This document shows, piece after piece, positions 47,593 through 60,425 of a DNA stretch of 64,000 nt (position 1 is the first letter of the stretch; each line of letters starts with the position of its first letter). The position numbers and the translations under genes were made by a program. Source of the DNA: Pelomyxa schiedti (taxonomy: Eukaryota; Evosea; Pelobiontida; Pelomyxidae); assembly GCA_020536535.1 (NCBI GenBank), contig JAHLWZ010000809.1, forward strand, positions 1-64,000. The letters run 5' to 3'. The notes under the pieces are model-generated. The model was given only the letters and a program-made list of their open reading frames with translations. It was not told the DNA's origin and did no database searches.

Positions 47593-50500
47593 ATGGAAGC
47601 GGCCGATTCTACTTTTCTTCCTGGTACCAATTGGTCCCCAGAGTGCACGGCACAAGGCTCACAGATCTCAATCCCAATTCGGCCGACATTGAACGGACAA
47701 GAACAGACAAAGAAAAAAAAAAGGGGTGCACAAACGCCGATGACCTCAACACAAAACCGGTTGAACCGACAGGCCCCTCAGCCAAACTCCCCTACCAACC
47801 AACCAAAGCCCGGGACAACAACGTCGTCCTCGGCCGCCACCCAGCCCCCGCACCAGCTTTTTTCGACGCCGGCGCCGGCGAACCAGGTTCAGGCCACGTC
47901 GAACCTGCAGGCCAAGCACCCCGTCGCCACGTTCGGGGCCGACGTGCAGTGGCTGCAGAACGCGGTGCAGCGGGCGCCGCCGAGCAAGGAGCTGCGCGAC
48001 GTCGCCGGCGACGCGGCGGAGATGGCCGCGCTGTTCCGCGAGATCTCGATGCGGGCCGACCGCTGCGCCGCCGCCTGCCGCTGGCTCGCCGCCGTCCGCA
48101 CGGTGCAGCGCGCGTGGCGGGTCCGCGAGCAGCGCCGCGACTTCGCGCGGTGGCGCGCCGCGGGGCTCGTGCCGGACATCATCGCGCGCAACACGGCGTT
48201 CAGGGACCTCGTGCGCGCCGAGGCCAAGTACCGCGACGCCCTCTCCTCGATCGAGTCCATGTTCCACGCCCCGCTGCGCCGCGCCGCCTCGCCTTCCGCG
48301 AATCCCAATTCGCCGCAATCCGGCGCCCCAAATAGTGCCTCCGGCGGCGGCGGCAATTCTGCTAATTCGGTGGGCTCTATCTCTTCGCCACAACCTGGGT
48401 CAGCTTCTGGCTCAGCCTCCTCTTCTAATATGAATTCCGGTTCCTTGTCGTCACAGCAGTCTATTTTGGGTTCACAGGTACCCCAGGCTGGGGTGGTTGC
48501 TGTGCACCACATGCCTGGGTCTGTGCCTCCTCCTGTGGTCAACGCTTCTGATATCAATGTGATTTTCGGACTTCTGGAAGACGTTGCTACACTGTCTGGT
48601 ACAATATCTCGGCAATTGGCGTATTCGGGGCAGCAGTTCCCGCGTATCAGTGGAGTTGGGGAAATCTTCCTTGGGGTAGCACCTAAGTTTGCAGTACTAG
48701 GAAGTTACGCAAAAAACGTACCTGTGGCAATTGAGACTGTAGAATCCCTTTCTGCCACCAACCCACGGTTTTTACAGTTTATCAACAGTGTCAGACTGGA
48801 GGGAGAGCTGGATGGAGCCAGTCTTATGGACTTGTTGCCTCTTCCCCTCAACCAGATTGTGCAATACGATAAACACTTGCATAGAATGCTCGAGGCAACT
48901 ACGGACGACATGGTAGCTTGTGGGTTTGTTCCTAGTGGAGAAGGCGAATCTCTTTCACGAGCTTGCACCCTTATGCAAGGTGTTGCACAGGCTATAAGTG
49001 TTGCGCATGAAATGTCTAATAGCAGGCGCGCAGTTGTAAATATTTTCAAAAGCTTCGTGCCTACTGTTAGTGCTTCAAAGCAGCTAATATCTGATGGAGT
49101 CACAAATGCCAGCAATTTGGGAAGCAATTCGGTAGGGGGAGCCAATGTCAGTTCAAATAGTACCTCCAGTAGTGGAGCCGGAATGAGGAGATGCTTGATT
49201 ACGGAAGGGGAATGCTCCATTGCGCAACAATTTGTAACCTTCAAAAAGCATAAAACTCGCATTCATCCCAGGCACTACTACTTATTTTCCGATTGTCTTG
49301 TTCTGGCGAAACCCACACAAAAGAATATGAATGAACCAAAAGAAGTAATGTGGGTTAATGCGATGAACATTGACAAGACAGTACTGCACGATCCCCAAAT
49401 AGGGCCAAATTCAATTACCCTTATCTCAAATGCCGCAAATCAACATGTTTCTCATACACTTGTTTTACCAAACGTGCATGCTCGCAATGAGTTTGAGTCT
49501 CAGCTTGCGGCTCAAATACGGTGCACAGAAAATACACATGCTGTGTATGGAGTTGACTTATCAGAGTTGCTGATGCGGGAGAACTCTCCATCGGGAATTC
49601 CACAAATTATAGAAGACCTAGTACACGCAATGCTGCCTCATATACATACAGAAGGTAAGCTTGAAGAACTCAAACTCAGAACCAGGAATTTTTCTGATCT
49701 CAATCTTGAGGTTTATTTAGAATTGGTGGTGCTAAGCAGGACGTTGATCGTTTACATGACGCCATTGATTCTGGCTCGTGGAAGCCAGGTGAAGCGGTAG
49801 ATACCTACGGCATACACACTGTTGCATCTGTGAGTTTTTTTAACTAACTGTTTCTGATTGATGATTGATACTTTACCTAGGCATTTAAGCTTTTTTTCAA
49901 TGAATTACCACAACCACTAATTCCATACACTTTGTATGGAAGGCTTATGTCTTTGGCTGAGAATAAGGCGGCCTCTATTCCCCAAAAGCAATCCACTTTG
50001 AATGAAATCCTGTCTTGTTTACCAACTCCCCACAGGTAAAATTTTAATTTGGAGTGTTTTCTTAAACATGCAAAGAAACCTCGAGAAGTTCTTAGTCAGC
50101 TTTTTAGCCACTGTAGTAACCAGAGCAAGTGCAAGGTATAATACCTCCTCTCTTCTTACTCCCTTATTATTCAGTTTGTCAATAATTTAACGGTAGTTGC
50201 ATCAAGTAAAATGAATCCACGAAACATTGCAATTGTGTTTACTCCAGCAATACTCCGTCCACAAGTTGAAACTGTGGAGAGCACCCTCAAGTGTATGTTA
50301 CTTGTGGATGTAATTGAAATCCTTATTGACAGTTGCCGAGACATTATGGTAAGAGTTTCCTCTTTTTTTTTCCACCTCATTTGCCCTAGCCCTCCAGTGC
50401 GCCCTATCACGTGTCTGAATCAGAAAGAGCTAGTTTTAGGGCCTCAAGAAGAACCCTTATGATGGTATGTTATTTGAAACATGCCTCCTTTCCTTTTAAC

Positions 50501-51560
50501 CTGTGAAAAGCAAAAAGTGGCAGCAACTTCCTTTTTGGAGATGCAGATAAGGAAGCCAGGGATGCCTCCAAAAGGTGGTGTGTCCACACTTAATTCACGG
50601 CAGCCAAGTCCACATTTTGCAGCTCAACGTAATATTGAGTCCACCACTGAGTCGTTACCTAAACCCCCTACACCCCCACCACAACAAACCCAACAACAAC
50701 CACAGCAGTCACAAAATCAACAACAGCAAATTTTATTGCTTCCAGCTCAAGTCAAGCAAAAGCTCAAAGCACTTGCTGCTAGTGCCACTTCGACCAACAC
50801 CACTGCGTCCGACCAATCTCGTAGCAACCTTGGTGGGAGGCAGATGCTAGTTGGACAATCCCGTAACATCTCTGGCCCACAGGGTGAATCCAACGAGTCA
50901 CCTACTTTGACTCGCTCGTTTTCTATAGGCAACTCCAGCCGGCCACAAATACAAGCCCCAACACCAATTCCAGCAATGGCCAACATCGCCTTGATGGCCA
51001 TGGCGGCCGCAGCCGTAGCTTCCGCATCCACGTCCACATCCACTGCACCAAACACTCTCGCAACAACTCCGCCTGTGTCCACTTCTCCTGTAGTCAACCC
51101 AGTTATATACCTCAGCACATCACCCGCTGCTGCAACCTCCCTCCAGCCACCCACTCCTCCCCAGACTCACAACACCCAAATTTCCGTAGGTGCCGCGAGG
51201 ACGCTGAACCCTCGCCCAACTCCACCCACTCCAGCACTCGCATCCCAGCAGACCCCGCTGATGGTAGCGAGACCGCCCTCACCACCGCCTCCTCCCGCTC
51301 TGCCGCTTGCCACAGATACAGCCACCTCTGCTTCTTCATCATGGACCGCCGGCCCACAGGAACCTGTGTCCCGGCCACCACCTGCGCAACCCCCACCACC
51401 ACCCCCACCTCGCCCAGCTCTCAACAAGTTTAGAACCACACCGAATGCGGAACAAATCCCCTTGGAAATGCCAACTGTATTTTATCCACTCACAGTACTC
51501 ACCACCAGGCCACTTCCGAATGGTGTTGATCCCTCGATTCTACCCCTGTACCTGGAGTAA
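47593..51560 (+). CDS. Rho-family regulator with IQ motif, DH, PH and RhoGAP domains
   Basis: One protein that can both load and switch off a Rho/Rac GTPase. It starts MEAADSTFLPGTNWSPECTA. Exon 1 is over 2 kb. An IQ-like calmodulin motif (TVQRAWRVREQRRDF, about residue 173) precedes the DH domain (RNTAFRDLVRAEAKYRDALS ... FLQFINSV ... LPLPLNQIVQYDKHLHRM). The PH domain follows (RHYYLFSDCLVLAK ... HTLVLPNVHARNEFE). RhoGAP begins YGVDLSELL; across a 56-nt intron HTEG joins LFRIGGAKQDVDRLHDAI, giving the arginine finger. It continues HTVASAFKLFFNELPQPLIP and SKMNPRNIAIVFTPAILRP. The C-terminal 350 residues are Pro/Gln/Thr-rich with poly-Pro runs that could bind SH3 or profilin. A 48-bp-per-100 GC jump marks 47880-48310, which encodes the IQ/DH start. 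Confidence 0.88.
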
Positions 51561-52068
51561 GCTTCCCTCTCCCACAGCACAACCTCCACCAAATCAAACA
51601 CACAAACAAACACATATAGGGACAACGAATTCTTACAAGTGTTCGGAAGCACCAAGGCCGAGTATGTACTTCTGCCCTCTTGGAAAAAAACGCATTTACG
51701 GAAGAAAGCCAAGCTGTTCTGACGTTTCGCACTTTCCCAAAACAACACTTGGGACTTGTTGGTTTTTCTTTTCAAGTGATTTCGGCGTTTCAATATTTTT
51801 AGTTGTGGTGCTTGATGTTTTTTTTCTCCCGTAAACATGCCGTTAAACACTTCCCTGATTTCCCTTTTTCCCCAACTCCTTTTCACGGGAAGCAACAAAA
51901 ACGGGACATCAACTTGTGGAAGGGGAAAAAAAATCAAAACGCAGCACAAACAACAAAAAAAGCAATCTTGGTGTTGGGTGGGTGCTGCTGGTCTTTTTTT
52001 TTCTTCCCCGCACCCAAGTCGTATTACGCTGGGCCCACCCGGATCTACGTAAGTCACGAAGGACAGTA
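51561..52068. other. Intergenic spacer
   Basis: About 510 bases between two plus-strand genes. It holds T-tracts and A-tracts and CT-rich stretches. A minus-strand frame covers it but shows no domain or sensible composition. Probably 3' UTR plus promoter. Confidence 0.5.
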
Positions 52069-54832
52069 ATGACGACAACAGAGGCGACGCAACAAACCGA
52101 CGGGCTTAACGTCGAAAACCTCCCTCGCGTAGCGCTTTGGTTGAGAGAACATTTGGTGGAACCGTCACAACACGCAATTCAATCCACAGAAACCATCGTC
52201 ACAATTTGCAGGTACGATGCGGAGCAAAAAACCCACTCATTTCCCCAGGACCTTTTCCTTGAACTCACTTTTTTTTTTCCCTCCCTTTTTCTCCTACTAG
52301 AGGCGAATACTTCAGAGACAAAATAGGGGAGCTAATTATACCCGCACTTCTCGAATTCTTGGGAAGATGTGTGGTAGATTTGACATGGGCGCCTGACGCC
52401 CAGCTTGTGATTTCATGCCAGGTCCATGCTTTGCGTGCCCTATGCAATTTGATGTTCAACTCGGTGGAAAACCAAAAAAGGTTGTTTTGCTGTACGTCTA
52501 CCGCATTTTCCAACGCCAAACTTTCAGAGTTGGAGCCGAGAACGGCGTTAATTTGATCTCCCCGTTTCTATCGGATTACGAGCAACCTAAACTCCAACGT
52601 TATGCAGCAATTGCCATAGCCAACATGTGTTTTAAGTGTCCTAGTCAGCAGATGGAATGCGGTTTGTTATTGTGTATCTCTTCAATTTCCAACTGGCTGT
52701 TAGGTTCGGTTATCTTCCCTTTGATTCTCCTCTGCGACAGTCCTCACAACGCTGTTGCTTGCATGGCAGTGCGTGCGTTGTGCAATATTGCTGATCAACC
52801 ATGCAACACAGCACTAGGAATGGAGGGCGGGATAGGTCAGAAGATTTCCAAGTTATTATCCCGAAATGATGTGGAAGTTCAACTGGAGACGTTGGGCCTG
52901 CTTTCGCGATTTACCAAGGTGCCCCAGTACTGTACGCAATTGCTTAGCAAAGGTATAATTGACGTGCTTGTCGCTGTTGGCACACAAGATCTGGGCGAAA
53001 AATTCCACAACTTTCAGCGAGTTAAGCTAGCGCTGAGTGCGGCACTCAACACACTTCATGACCTTTCCAACAATAAAGAGTTACATGTTGGTGAGGTGAT
53101 GAGCAATAGATCTGTACGGCATCTTATAAGAAAGTTGGAATATGCTGTTCCCAGTGGATCAGTTGGGGATAATATTTCCTCTTCAAGAAGCACCTCTTCC
53201 ACTGTAACCCCACGTGGGAGTAACTCGACTGGGGAAGGTGAAAATGAGGAGGACGTTGCGATGTCCTGGGATATTCCAGGTCAAATTTTGAAGATACTCC
53301 GAAACATCTACTATGAAAATGACAGAGTAAGGCTGAGCCTCCAGAAACGAAATTATCTCTTTTATGAGCTTATTGCTAATAATAAAAGTGAACATCCATC
53401 AGAGCTGAAAGTTATCGCAGCTGATTTACTTCTCAAGGTGTCATCCAACCCCAGAAACCTTGAAAGTCTTGGCCAACCGGACAAGTTGGATGTACTACTC
53501 ACTACCCTTTCAGCGCCGGAAGTCCCTGACAGTCTGCAGTTTCCACTTCTGCAAGTTCTGCAATCCATGGTGAAGTGCAAACAAATTCAACAAGCCCCAG
53601 CAATCAAATTCGCAACTGCTATGAGCTGTGCGTTGTTTCAAGGGGGAACTGTGACTAAATCTGCAGGAATATGTCTTTCCATTCTCAGGCTGATATTCTA
53701 TTTGCATCCAACAACCTTACAAGAACCTGCAATTAAAGACATGGTTTGGGTATCAAATGTTATCGTGGAGCTGCATAAAAACAATTGCTTGACCCTCCTT
53801 GGGGATTATATGCAAACAACAGATGACACCCATCTAGAAGCCACAAGGGTACTAGCCAGCGCTCTAAATTGGGCCAACACATATGCACTACCACTTCATG
53901 AGTCTTCTGACTCGCTTCCTCTGGACCAGCCTTGTGCGTTAAACAGTATTAATGTTTCTCCTGCTATTTCCAGGACAATCACCACTGCCAACTTCGTCAA
54001 CAAAGTGTGCACAGCCGTACTGGAAAATAAGTGCTGTGAAGAATTTGCGATGACTCTGTCTGTCCTTGTGCGCTCCTCTTTCAAACCACCTGCCATATTT
54101 GCGGACTCTAATAGAATCGATGTCTGTGGAGAGCCTGCTTTACGGCTGGTTAATGTGCACGATGCCATTCAAAACGCTCTAGCTTACTCTCTGAGAGCAC
54201 CTCTTGCTCCACTTGTCATATCTGAATGCAAGAATGCAGCTTCTCTATTGGAGCGGTATTTTCCGCACTCTGGTGGCTCGTTTGGAAAGAAGATAAAGTC
54301 TACACCAAGAGGGAGCTCGGCATCCAGCGAGTCCCATATTATCCCCAATCAAGCCTGCTGTCGTGGTTCAAACAAACATGTGGGTCTGGATGGCTTGCCG
54401 GAAAAGTTACAACAATTAGCCAAGCTAAAAGACAGAGAGGATGCCACCTCCCGCGACTCGCCACAACCGTTCCTGGAGCCGGCGCCTGCAGTACGCAAGA
54501 TGTCTAAGCTTGACCGGCACCTTGCAACACTCTCGGCTGCTGCAAAGCCTGCTGGAGTTCCAACAGACAACCCAATTTGGAACACTTATCCTTCCGTTGA
54601 GCGGAATTCCTCAACGAAATGGTACTCACAGCCGGCTGCAGCCCAGGGCGGCAGTGTAAACCATTCCCTTGCCGGGCCCTTACCCAGCCTTCTTCCACTA
54701 CCAAAAATTCCCACAAATTCACAGAACCCAGGCATTGCACCAAGGCCTGAAGAACGAACACTCCCCTCACTTGTACAATTGCCAAGAGACAATTCAACAA
54801 AACTCCTGAAACCACTCAAAAAGGCACACTGA
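52069..54832 (+). CDS. Large armadillo-repeat protein of unknown function
   Basis: It starts MTTTEATQQTDGLNVENLPR, with one intron before RGEYFRDKIGELIIPALLEF and one or two more before a single long exon; about 870 residues. Repeats with ARM/HEAT character run through the first 600 residues: VHALRALCNLMFNSVENQKR, YAAIAIANMCFKCPSQQME, CMAVRALCNIADQPCN, LETLGLLSRFTKVPQYCTQL and LKVIAADLLLKVSSNPRNLE. A Ser/Thr/acidic loop (about 53170-53260) interrupts them. The C-terminus is disordered, Pro/Ser-rich, with a short basic tail (KLLKPLKKAH). The exact repeat number and family (importin-like, Ric8-like, other) are not clear. It has no signal or membrane helix, so likely a cytosolic scaffold. Confidence 0.72.
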
Positions 54833-55185
54833 CTGCCTCCGAAATGTCACCTCAAGTCACGCCGTTGGGAGACCTTGCTGTCAGGGGTACTCCCTCTGGC
54901 GCTTGACTTGGTTGTATTTGACCAGAACACACACGAGCACCATGCACAAACATCAAACACCAACAAACGCGCAACCCAGTCAACCACACTGTCACAACCA
55001 CCATCATCAATGACAGAGCAGGTACAGGTACAGAAACAGAGCAATTCAGGCCGCCAGCCACACGCAAAGCCAGTTTTGTGGTTTTTGGAAGTTTTTTCGA
55101 AAAGAACAAGGTTCTTTGTTTTGCCAACAAGGTTTTTCTTGTTGGTTTGATTTTCGCTTGGGTTTGACTTGTGAAAGGATGTGCC
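54833..55185. other. Convergent spacer
   Basis: About 350 bases between the ARM-repeat gene and the end of the sugar transporter gene. Both 3' UTRs should end here. Open frames on the minus strand have no supporting motif. Confidence 0.5.
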
Positions 55186-57246
55186 TCAGGCATTTGGGGG
55201 TTTTTGTGGGTTGTCTGAGGGGGGACTCTCAGAGGATTCTATGAGTTCGAGGGATTTACCCTTAGTTTCTGGTACGCTTTGACACTTTAGAGGCAGGTTT
55301 TGAGTTGCAGGGAGTGCAAGACACACATGAAGATTACAAATACTAGTGTTACAAGTGCCACGCAGGAGTATATCCAAAATACGCCAGCAAGGGAAACGGC
55401 CTTGGCAAGTGTAAGGAATGACAGGGACACAAACAGGTTGGTGAGCCAGTTGGTGGCAGTGGCTGCTCCGTTACCGGCACCCCGTACAGCTATTGGGTAT
55501 ATCTTCCAACTTGTCAGGAAAGAGATTGTATGCATAGCTTACCTCACTGTTGACACACCACGGAACTGGGCCCATGCCAATGCCAAAGAAGGCGGTATAA
55601 AGCATCAAAGAAAATACAGCTAGTATACCCCAAGGGCCTTCTGAGTCCACAGAGCCTCGATGAAAACAAAAGCCAAGTACAAGAAGGGAAAGAATTAGGC
55701 CTAGACAACTTAAGTTTTAAAAAAAAAAAAAAGTGTTTATTCACAATACACACATCAACAGGAGGGTAAGGCAAACCGATGCAACTTAGATGCAGTAATA
55801 ATTTTCTTCCAATCCTGTCAATTAACAAAAGACAAACTAGTAAAGTGAGGAAATCTTGGGGACATAAGGGACATTGCTCACAAAGAGTTGACAGTGTGTT
55901 AGCGAGAGCCACAAAATTGGAAAGCCATATAGCTGCTGAAGGAGTTGTATATCCGGCAAAAGTAATAATAGTGGCCGAGTAATACATCACCTTAAGTGGT
56001 TTATCTCTAAAAAGAAGAACACTAAAATCTTACTGTGTTAATTCCACATAGTTGCTGAAATGCTTGCAATCCCAGACCCACCAGGAGGGCAAAAAGCACT
56101 TGTCTTGTAAGAAGTAAATTGATTGATAATTCTCTTTCAGCTTCTAGAACAGCTATTATTTCGTCCTTCTGCTTTATTGCTTCATCCTACGAATGTATAA
56201 GCCAAAAGAAAGGTATGGGGGTAATTTCTACGGCGACTGGTTAAATCTTGTCTTTGAGGAAGCATACCGTTCCACAGAGTCTAGACAAGACACTTAGAGC
56301 TTTCTCTGGGGAACCGGCCTTGATTAACCACCTGGGACTTTCAGGCATCCAAACAACTATGGCAATCAATTGGAAAAAGGCAGGAACGGCAGATACCCCA
56401 AGCATCCACCGCCATCCTAGTAAAGAAAGATTTAGCATTACAGTTGAAGAAGGGTACAAACCATGGGAGGCATGCACAACAAGGTAACAAAATACATATG
56501 CGCCCAGCTGGCCTGCTGTTATTCCCAAATTGATGAGTGTGACAAGAGCGCCACGCTTGGAGGCACCAGATATTTCTGCAATAAAAACAGGGGCTATGGT
56601 GGACGAAACTCCAATAGCAACTCCTACTATTGCACGCCCTGAAAGAGAGTTGAGGACTCTTCGAGTTGCTTGGAAGCACACCGAGAAGTAAGACAGAAAA
56701 GGATTGTGCCGCAGCAAGAAACAAAGCTCCAATAACGAAGAAACAGCTACTAAATGCCAACAAGGGCTTTCTACCTAATAAATCTTTTGTTTTTAAGAAT
56801 GGAAGCTTATTACATGCAGCTTCTACCTGAAAGAGGACCAGCACAAAGGGCACCAATTGCAGCTGTCCCAAGAGCACCTGCTACAAATAATTCTAGAATT
56901 TGTTCTTGGTAACCAATAAAAACAAGTGCATGGTACCTTGACAAAAATCGGACAATGAAAGCTGCTTAGAGATTAGCAGAAGGGCTCCAGATACGACCTG
57001 CAGGCTGTTTAATATAATCTAAATTAACCAAGGAAACACTTACCCCAGTATCGTACCCAAAGAGGAAACCTTGAAAAGCTTAATAAGATGGAAAAGACAA
57101 AAAAAAGATGCACCTCCAATGGCGGAGAACCCGGCAAGGCAGAAATACAACAATTTGGATTTCTCTCCTCGGTCTGTCGCCGTACCAGATTGATTACATC
57201 GCTGGATCTCGTCTTTTAGCACCAACATCCGGTGTGACTCACACAT
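55186..57246 (-). CDS. Sugar porter family MFS transporter (inositol/glucose-type)
   Basis: Twelve-helix H+-coupled or facilitative sugar transporter. After a hydrophilic N-terminus (MCESHRMLVLKDEIQRCNQS) come LYFCLAGFSAIGG, FGYDTGVVSGALLLISKQLS, LGRKPLLAFSSCFFVIGALF and GRAIVGVAIGVSSTIAPVFI, then AEISGASKRGALVTLINLG. The P-E-S-P-R-W-L motif follows helix 6 (WMPESPRWLIKAGSPEKALS), then LCGINTV, LIDRIGRKLLLHLS, IYPIAVRGAGNGAATATNWL and the C-terminal signature SVPETKGKSLELIE. All are hallmarks of the sugar porter family, closest to myo-inositol/proton symporters. About ten short introns. It ends SDNPQKPPNA. Confidence 0.88.
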
Positions 57247-57598
57247 AGATCTTAATTACCACATTGTGCCTGGCATTTTATATTACGTACTAGCGTCCCC
57301 ACACCGACTCCATGAGTCACGTGACCCTCATTTCCCCCGTTCCGGTAACCATCAGATCTGTTGCAGGCTGCCTTGATCTCGGGTTCTCCTCTCCGTTATT
57401 TGGGCAGCAAGAATCAAACTCACCGTCCGGCGGGTATCCCTCCCTCCATTACCAGAACCACCAATTAACCAAGTACCTCGAGAAACAATTCATTTTTTTC
57501 CTCAGCTCGAAAAGCAAGAAAACAAAGCCTAAGTAGGAGATGCACGCAACAGGTAGCGCCAATGTCATACGCCGATTCGCACCTAATTTTTTTTAAAA
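57247..57598. promoter_or_regulatory. Divergent promoter of the sugar transporter and CNOT10
   Basis: 352 bases between start codons. It includes a TTACGTACTAG segment near 57284 and an A/T tract just before the CNOT10 ATG. No gene is seen in it. Confidence 0.4.
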
Positions 57599-60272
57599 AT
57601 GCAAACTGAAACGCACGCCCACCTTCCCCACAACGCAGAACGACACCAACAGCGAGACCGAGACTCGTCGGCGTGGGGCAGCGACGCGAGCGAGAACGAC
57701 GGCGGCGCGAGTGACAGTGCCAGCGACGCGGGGGGCGAGAAGGCCGCCACGAGAGGAGGAGGGGGCGGCGGCGGCGGCGGCGGAGGGAGCGGGAACGGCG
57801 GAGGCGGCGGGGCAATGACCACCACATCGTCATCATCTACATCGACCTCGGCTGCGCCCCAAGGGCCCGCCGAGTCGACCTCTCGGCCCTCCAGCAGGCC
57901 GAACTCTCGCCCTTCCTCTGCCAGCAACAGCAGCAGCAGCAACAACAGCAACAACAACAGCAGCAGCGGCAGCAGCAGCAGCACGGGGCGGGGTGGGAAG
58001 ACGAAACAGCGGGGGGCGGGGTCGGCGGCCGCTGCGTCGGCCGCTGCTGCTGCTGCTGCTGCCGCCGCCGCCGCCGCCTCAGCTGCTGCCGCTTCCGCGG
58101 CGGCCGTCGTTGGGGCGGCTCCGGCGAGCGTGCAGCCGCACGACGTGGCGCTTGTGAGGTACAACCTGGCTGCGCAGTTGGTCCAATCGAGGGAGTACGC
58201 TCAGGCGGTGGACGTGCTCCAGGAGCTGATGCACAACATCGAGCCTGTGGACGAGTGGCTGGCGGTCAGGATTTGCCTTCTGCTCGTCGCGTCGCTATAC
58301 AGGCTCAGGCGCACTGAGCAGGGCCTGGGGGTCCTGCATTTGCTGGAGAACATGTTCCCTGACCAAGACACGTCATCGCAGCAGTCCCAGCCCCAGGAGG
58401 GTGACGACACCAGCGTGCGCTTGCACTCACATAGAAGTCAGGACGAGAGTGATGGCGGCTCCTCATTATCTCCGCGGTCATTGGTGAAATCGTGGCGCAT
58501 GGCAAGTGCGGACCTCAAGTACTCGCTGCACTTGCTCAGAAGTAAGTTGGAATGCCAGAGAAATAACTTACGGGCCGTCAAGCATGAGCTCAAACTTGCT
58601 GGCAATAGTGTTCCTCCTAATTCTATCGCAGCTCTATTGGTGAAAGCCGAGCAAGAGCTCTTTCAGCACAATTATAAAAAGTCCATATCTTTACTCATGA
58701 GCGTGAATTCCGCTGCGAACACCAGAGGTAACAATGGCACAGAAAGTGACCATTCACCTTCTGCACCACCACTGGACTCTGCGCTTCCGGTTTTATTCTA
58801 CAATAATCTCGGCTGCGTACATTCTTATATGGGGAAAAATAACGCGGCAGTTATGTATTTTTCACGCGCGCTACAATCCATTGAAACCAAAAGCAATTTT
58901 TGTAAGTTTTTCTTTCTTATCTCCAAAGTGGTCTAACGTCCATAACACAGGGCCTGGATGTGGGATCATAGGTCAAGAATGCAACTTAAGAATTACATAC
59001 AACATGGCACTACAGCTTTTATATGCAGGATCACCAGCAGATGCGTTCAAGTGTTTCCAGAAGTGTATCCCACGAATGACACATGACCCACGACTATGGT
59101 TGAGACTAGCGGAATGTTGTATCGGCATTCAAGCCCTTCAGGTACTCTCAAATGACGAGTTCTTTTGAATGGAAAACTCAATACCCCAACAGGAAAGGGA
59201 AAACCAATTCACTAATACTGGATTTTTCAAACGGCTGTCACCATCAATTGCCACAGCACCTACTATCACAGTAGCGCAATATAGAAACGGACTTACTCCC
59301 TTACTTCTGAAAACACCATTACCTCAGTACGTGGCCTCTGACCCCTTGCCCAACCTATCAGATGTATCAACTACTTTTTCAGGGAAGAGCCAAGCATCTC
59401 CTGTGGAATAGCATGTGCTCGTAATGCATTGCACTTAATCAAAACTGCCCAAAGTTCCCCACCTCCGATTTTGTCATTTGTCATTCCAATTACAAATACA
59501 CCAGCACCACCGCCTGTGCTGTTCACTGAATTAAGGTAGAAGAAGGTGGTGATATAGTACTAACATTTTCAGATATCATGCATTAATTTGTCTCGTCTAT
59601 CTATCGTTAGTAGCAGAAGATTGGTTCGTTGCACTGTCTCATGCAACAGAATTACTTGCCCTGAATCCACCAGAGCCACTAAAGTATGACACAAAATAAC
59701 TATCAAACACCCAACTTCTTTAGATTCTTCGCCCATCTGTATGCTGCAGAGGCACTTTGCTCCTTAGATATGCCTGAGCAAGCAATGCAACATCTCTCCC
59801 CAATACTGTCGGATCCTGGGGCAGTTCCAGTGCTTTCCTCTCCATATTGCCCGCAGCTTGATCCCACTTTGTCCATGCAGGCACCAGCTACAAATACTTC
59901 CGCTCCGGCAACTAGCAGCAGTGCCAGCAGTACCCAGTCACCGCCAACCCCAACATCTCAAACAGTCCTAGCCCACACACTCACTTCAAACAATCTAGCA
60001 GTGGCACAGCTCATTCAAACCTCTGATTTTGTACAAGTACAGCAGTCACTTGCACAGCAAGCAACCACCAATCCCGGGTTCAGCTACCTTGTCCCTTTGC
60101 AGGTAACCTCTCCTATTATTTCAAACTAACTAAATACCTTTGAATGCACCATATACGTGTTTGCTCACTTCCTCCCAAGGTGTACATAGAACTCAAACTA
60201 GGAAATGTAGAAGGTGCAATGGAAATTTTGAAACGTGGCCGGCCACTACCGAGAAGAGGCAAGAAGCCCTAA
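57599..60272 (+). CDS. cnot10: CCR4-NOT complex subunit 10 (TPR protein)
   Basis: Subunit of the CNOT10-CNOT11 module of the mRNA deadenylase complex. The first about 190 residues are low complexity (poly-Gly, poly-Ser/Asn, poly-Ala), which is not usual for CNOT10. The TPR part then begins DVALVRYNLAAQLVQSREYA, with AQAVDVLQELMHNIEPVDEW, LYRLRRTEQGLGVLHLLENM and FYNNLGCVHSYMGKNNAAVM. The diagnostic block follows, LRITYNMALQLLYAGSPADA and HDPRLWLRLAECCI. After a disordered loop, later exons give FAHLYAAEALCSLDMPEQAM and the final helix VYIELKLGNVEGAMEILKRG with RPLPRRGKKP and TAA at 60270-60272. Confidence 0.85.
57750..57815. repeat. GGC-type trinucleotide tract encoding poly-glycine
   Basis: Nearly pure G/C with tandem GGC/GGA codons. 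In the CNOT10 frame it encodes a run of about 18 Gly broken by one Ser and one Asn. Part of a longer GC-rich block. Confidence 0.8.
57922..58130. repeat. AGC/GCN trinucleotide tracts encoding poly-Ser/Asn and poly-Ala
   Basis: Runs of AGC and AAC codons (57925-57990) are followed by GCT/GCC codons (58020-58120) encoding a long Ala run. Both keep the frame of the CNOT10 N-terminal extension. Confidence 0.8.
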
Positions 60273-60425
60273 CAACAATGTACCTTGTAGCTTGACACAA
60301 ATTGTAAAAAAGCCTTTTCTTCCACTCCATCCATCATCACAGTTTCCCCTCAACTTCTCCCAAATTCGTCCCGTTTTCAACGCACCGAGTAAAATAAAAT
60401 TCAACAGCAAAAGCACGACACCGCC

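Noticed and set aside
51482-52078. A 198-codon minus-strand frame in the spacer before the ARM-repeat gene
   Set aside because: Low-complexity Lys/Phe content from A/T tracts, overlaps the end of the RhoGAP gene, no domain.
57583-58164. A 193-codon minus-strand frame of poly-Ala, Leu and Pro
   Set aside because: Antisense shadow of the CNOT10 homopolymer region; the runs are complements of Ser, Ala and Gly codons.
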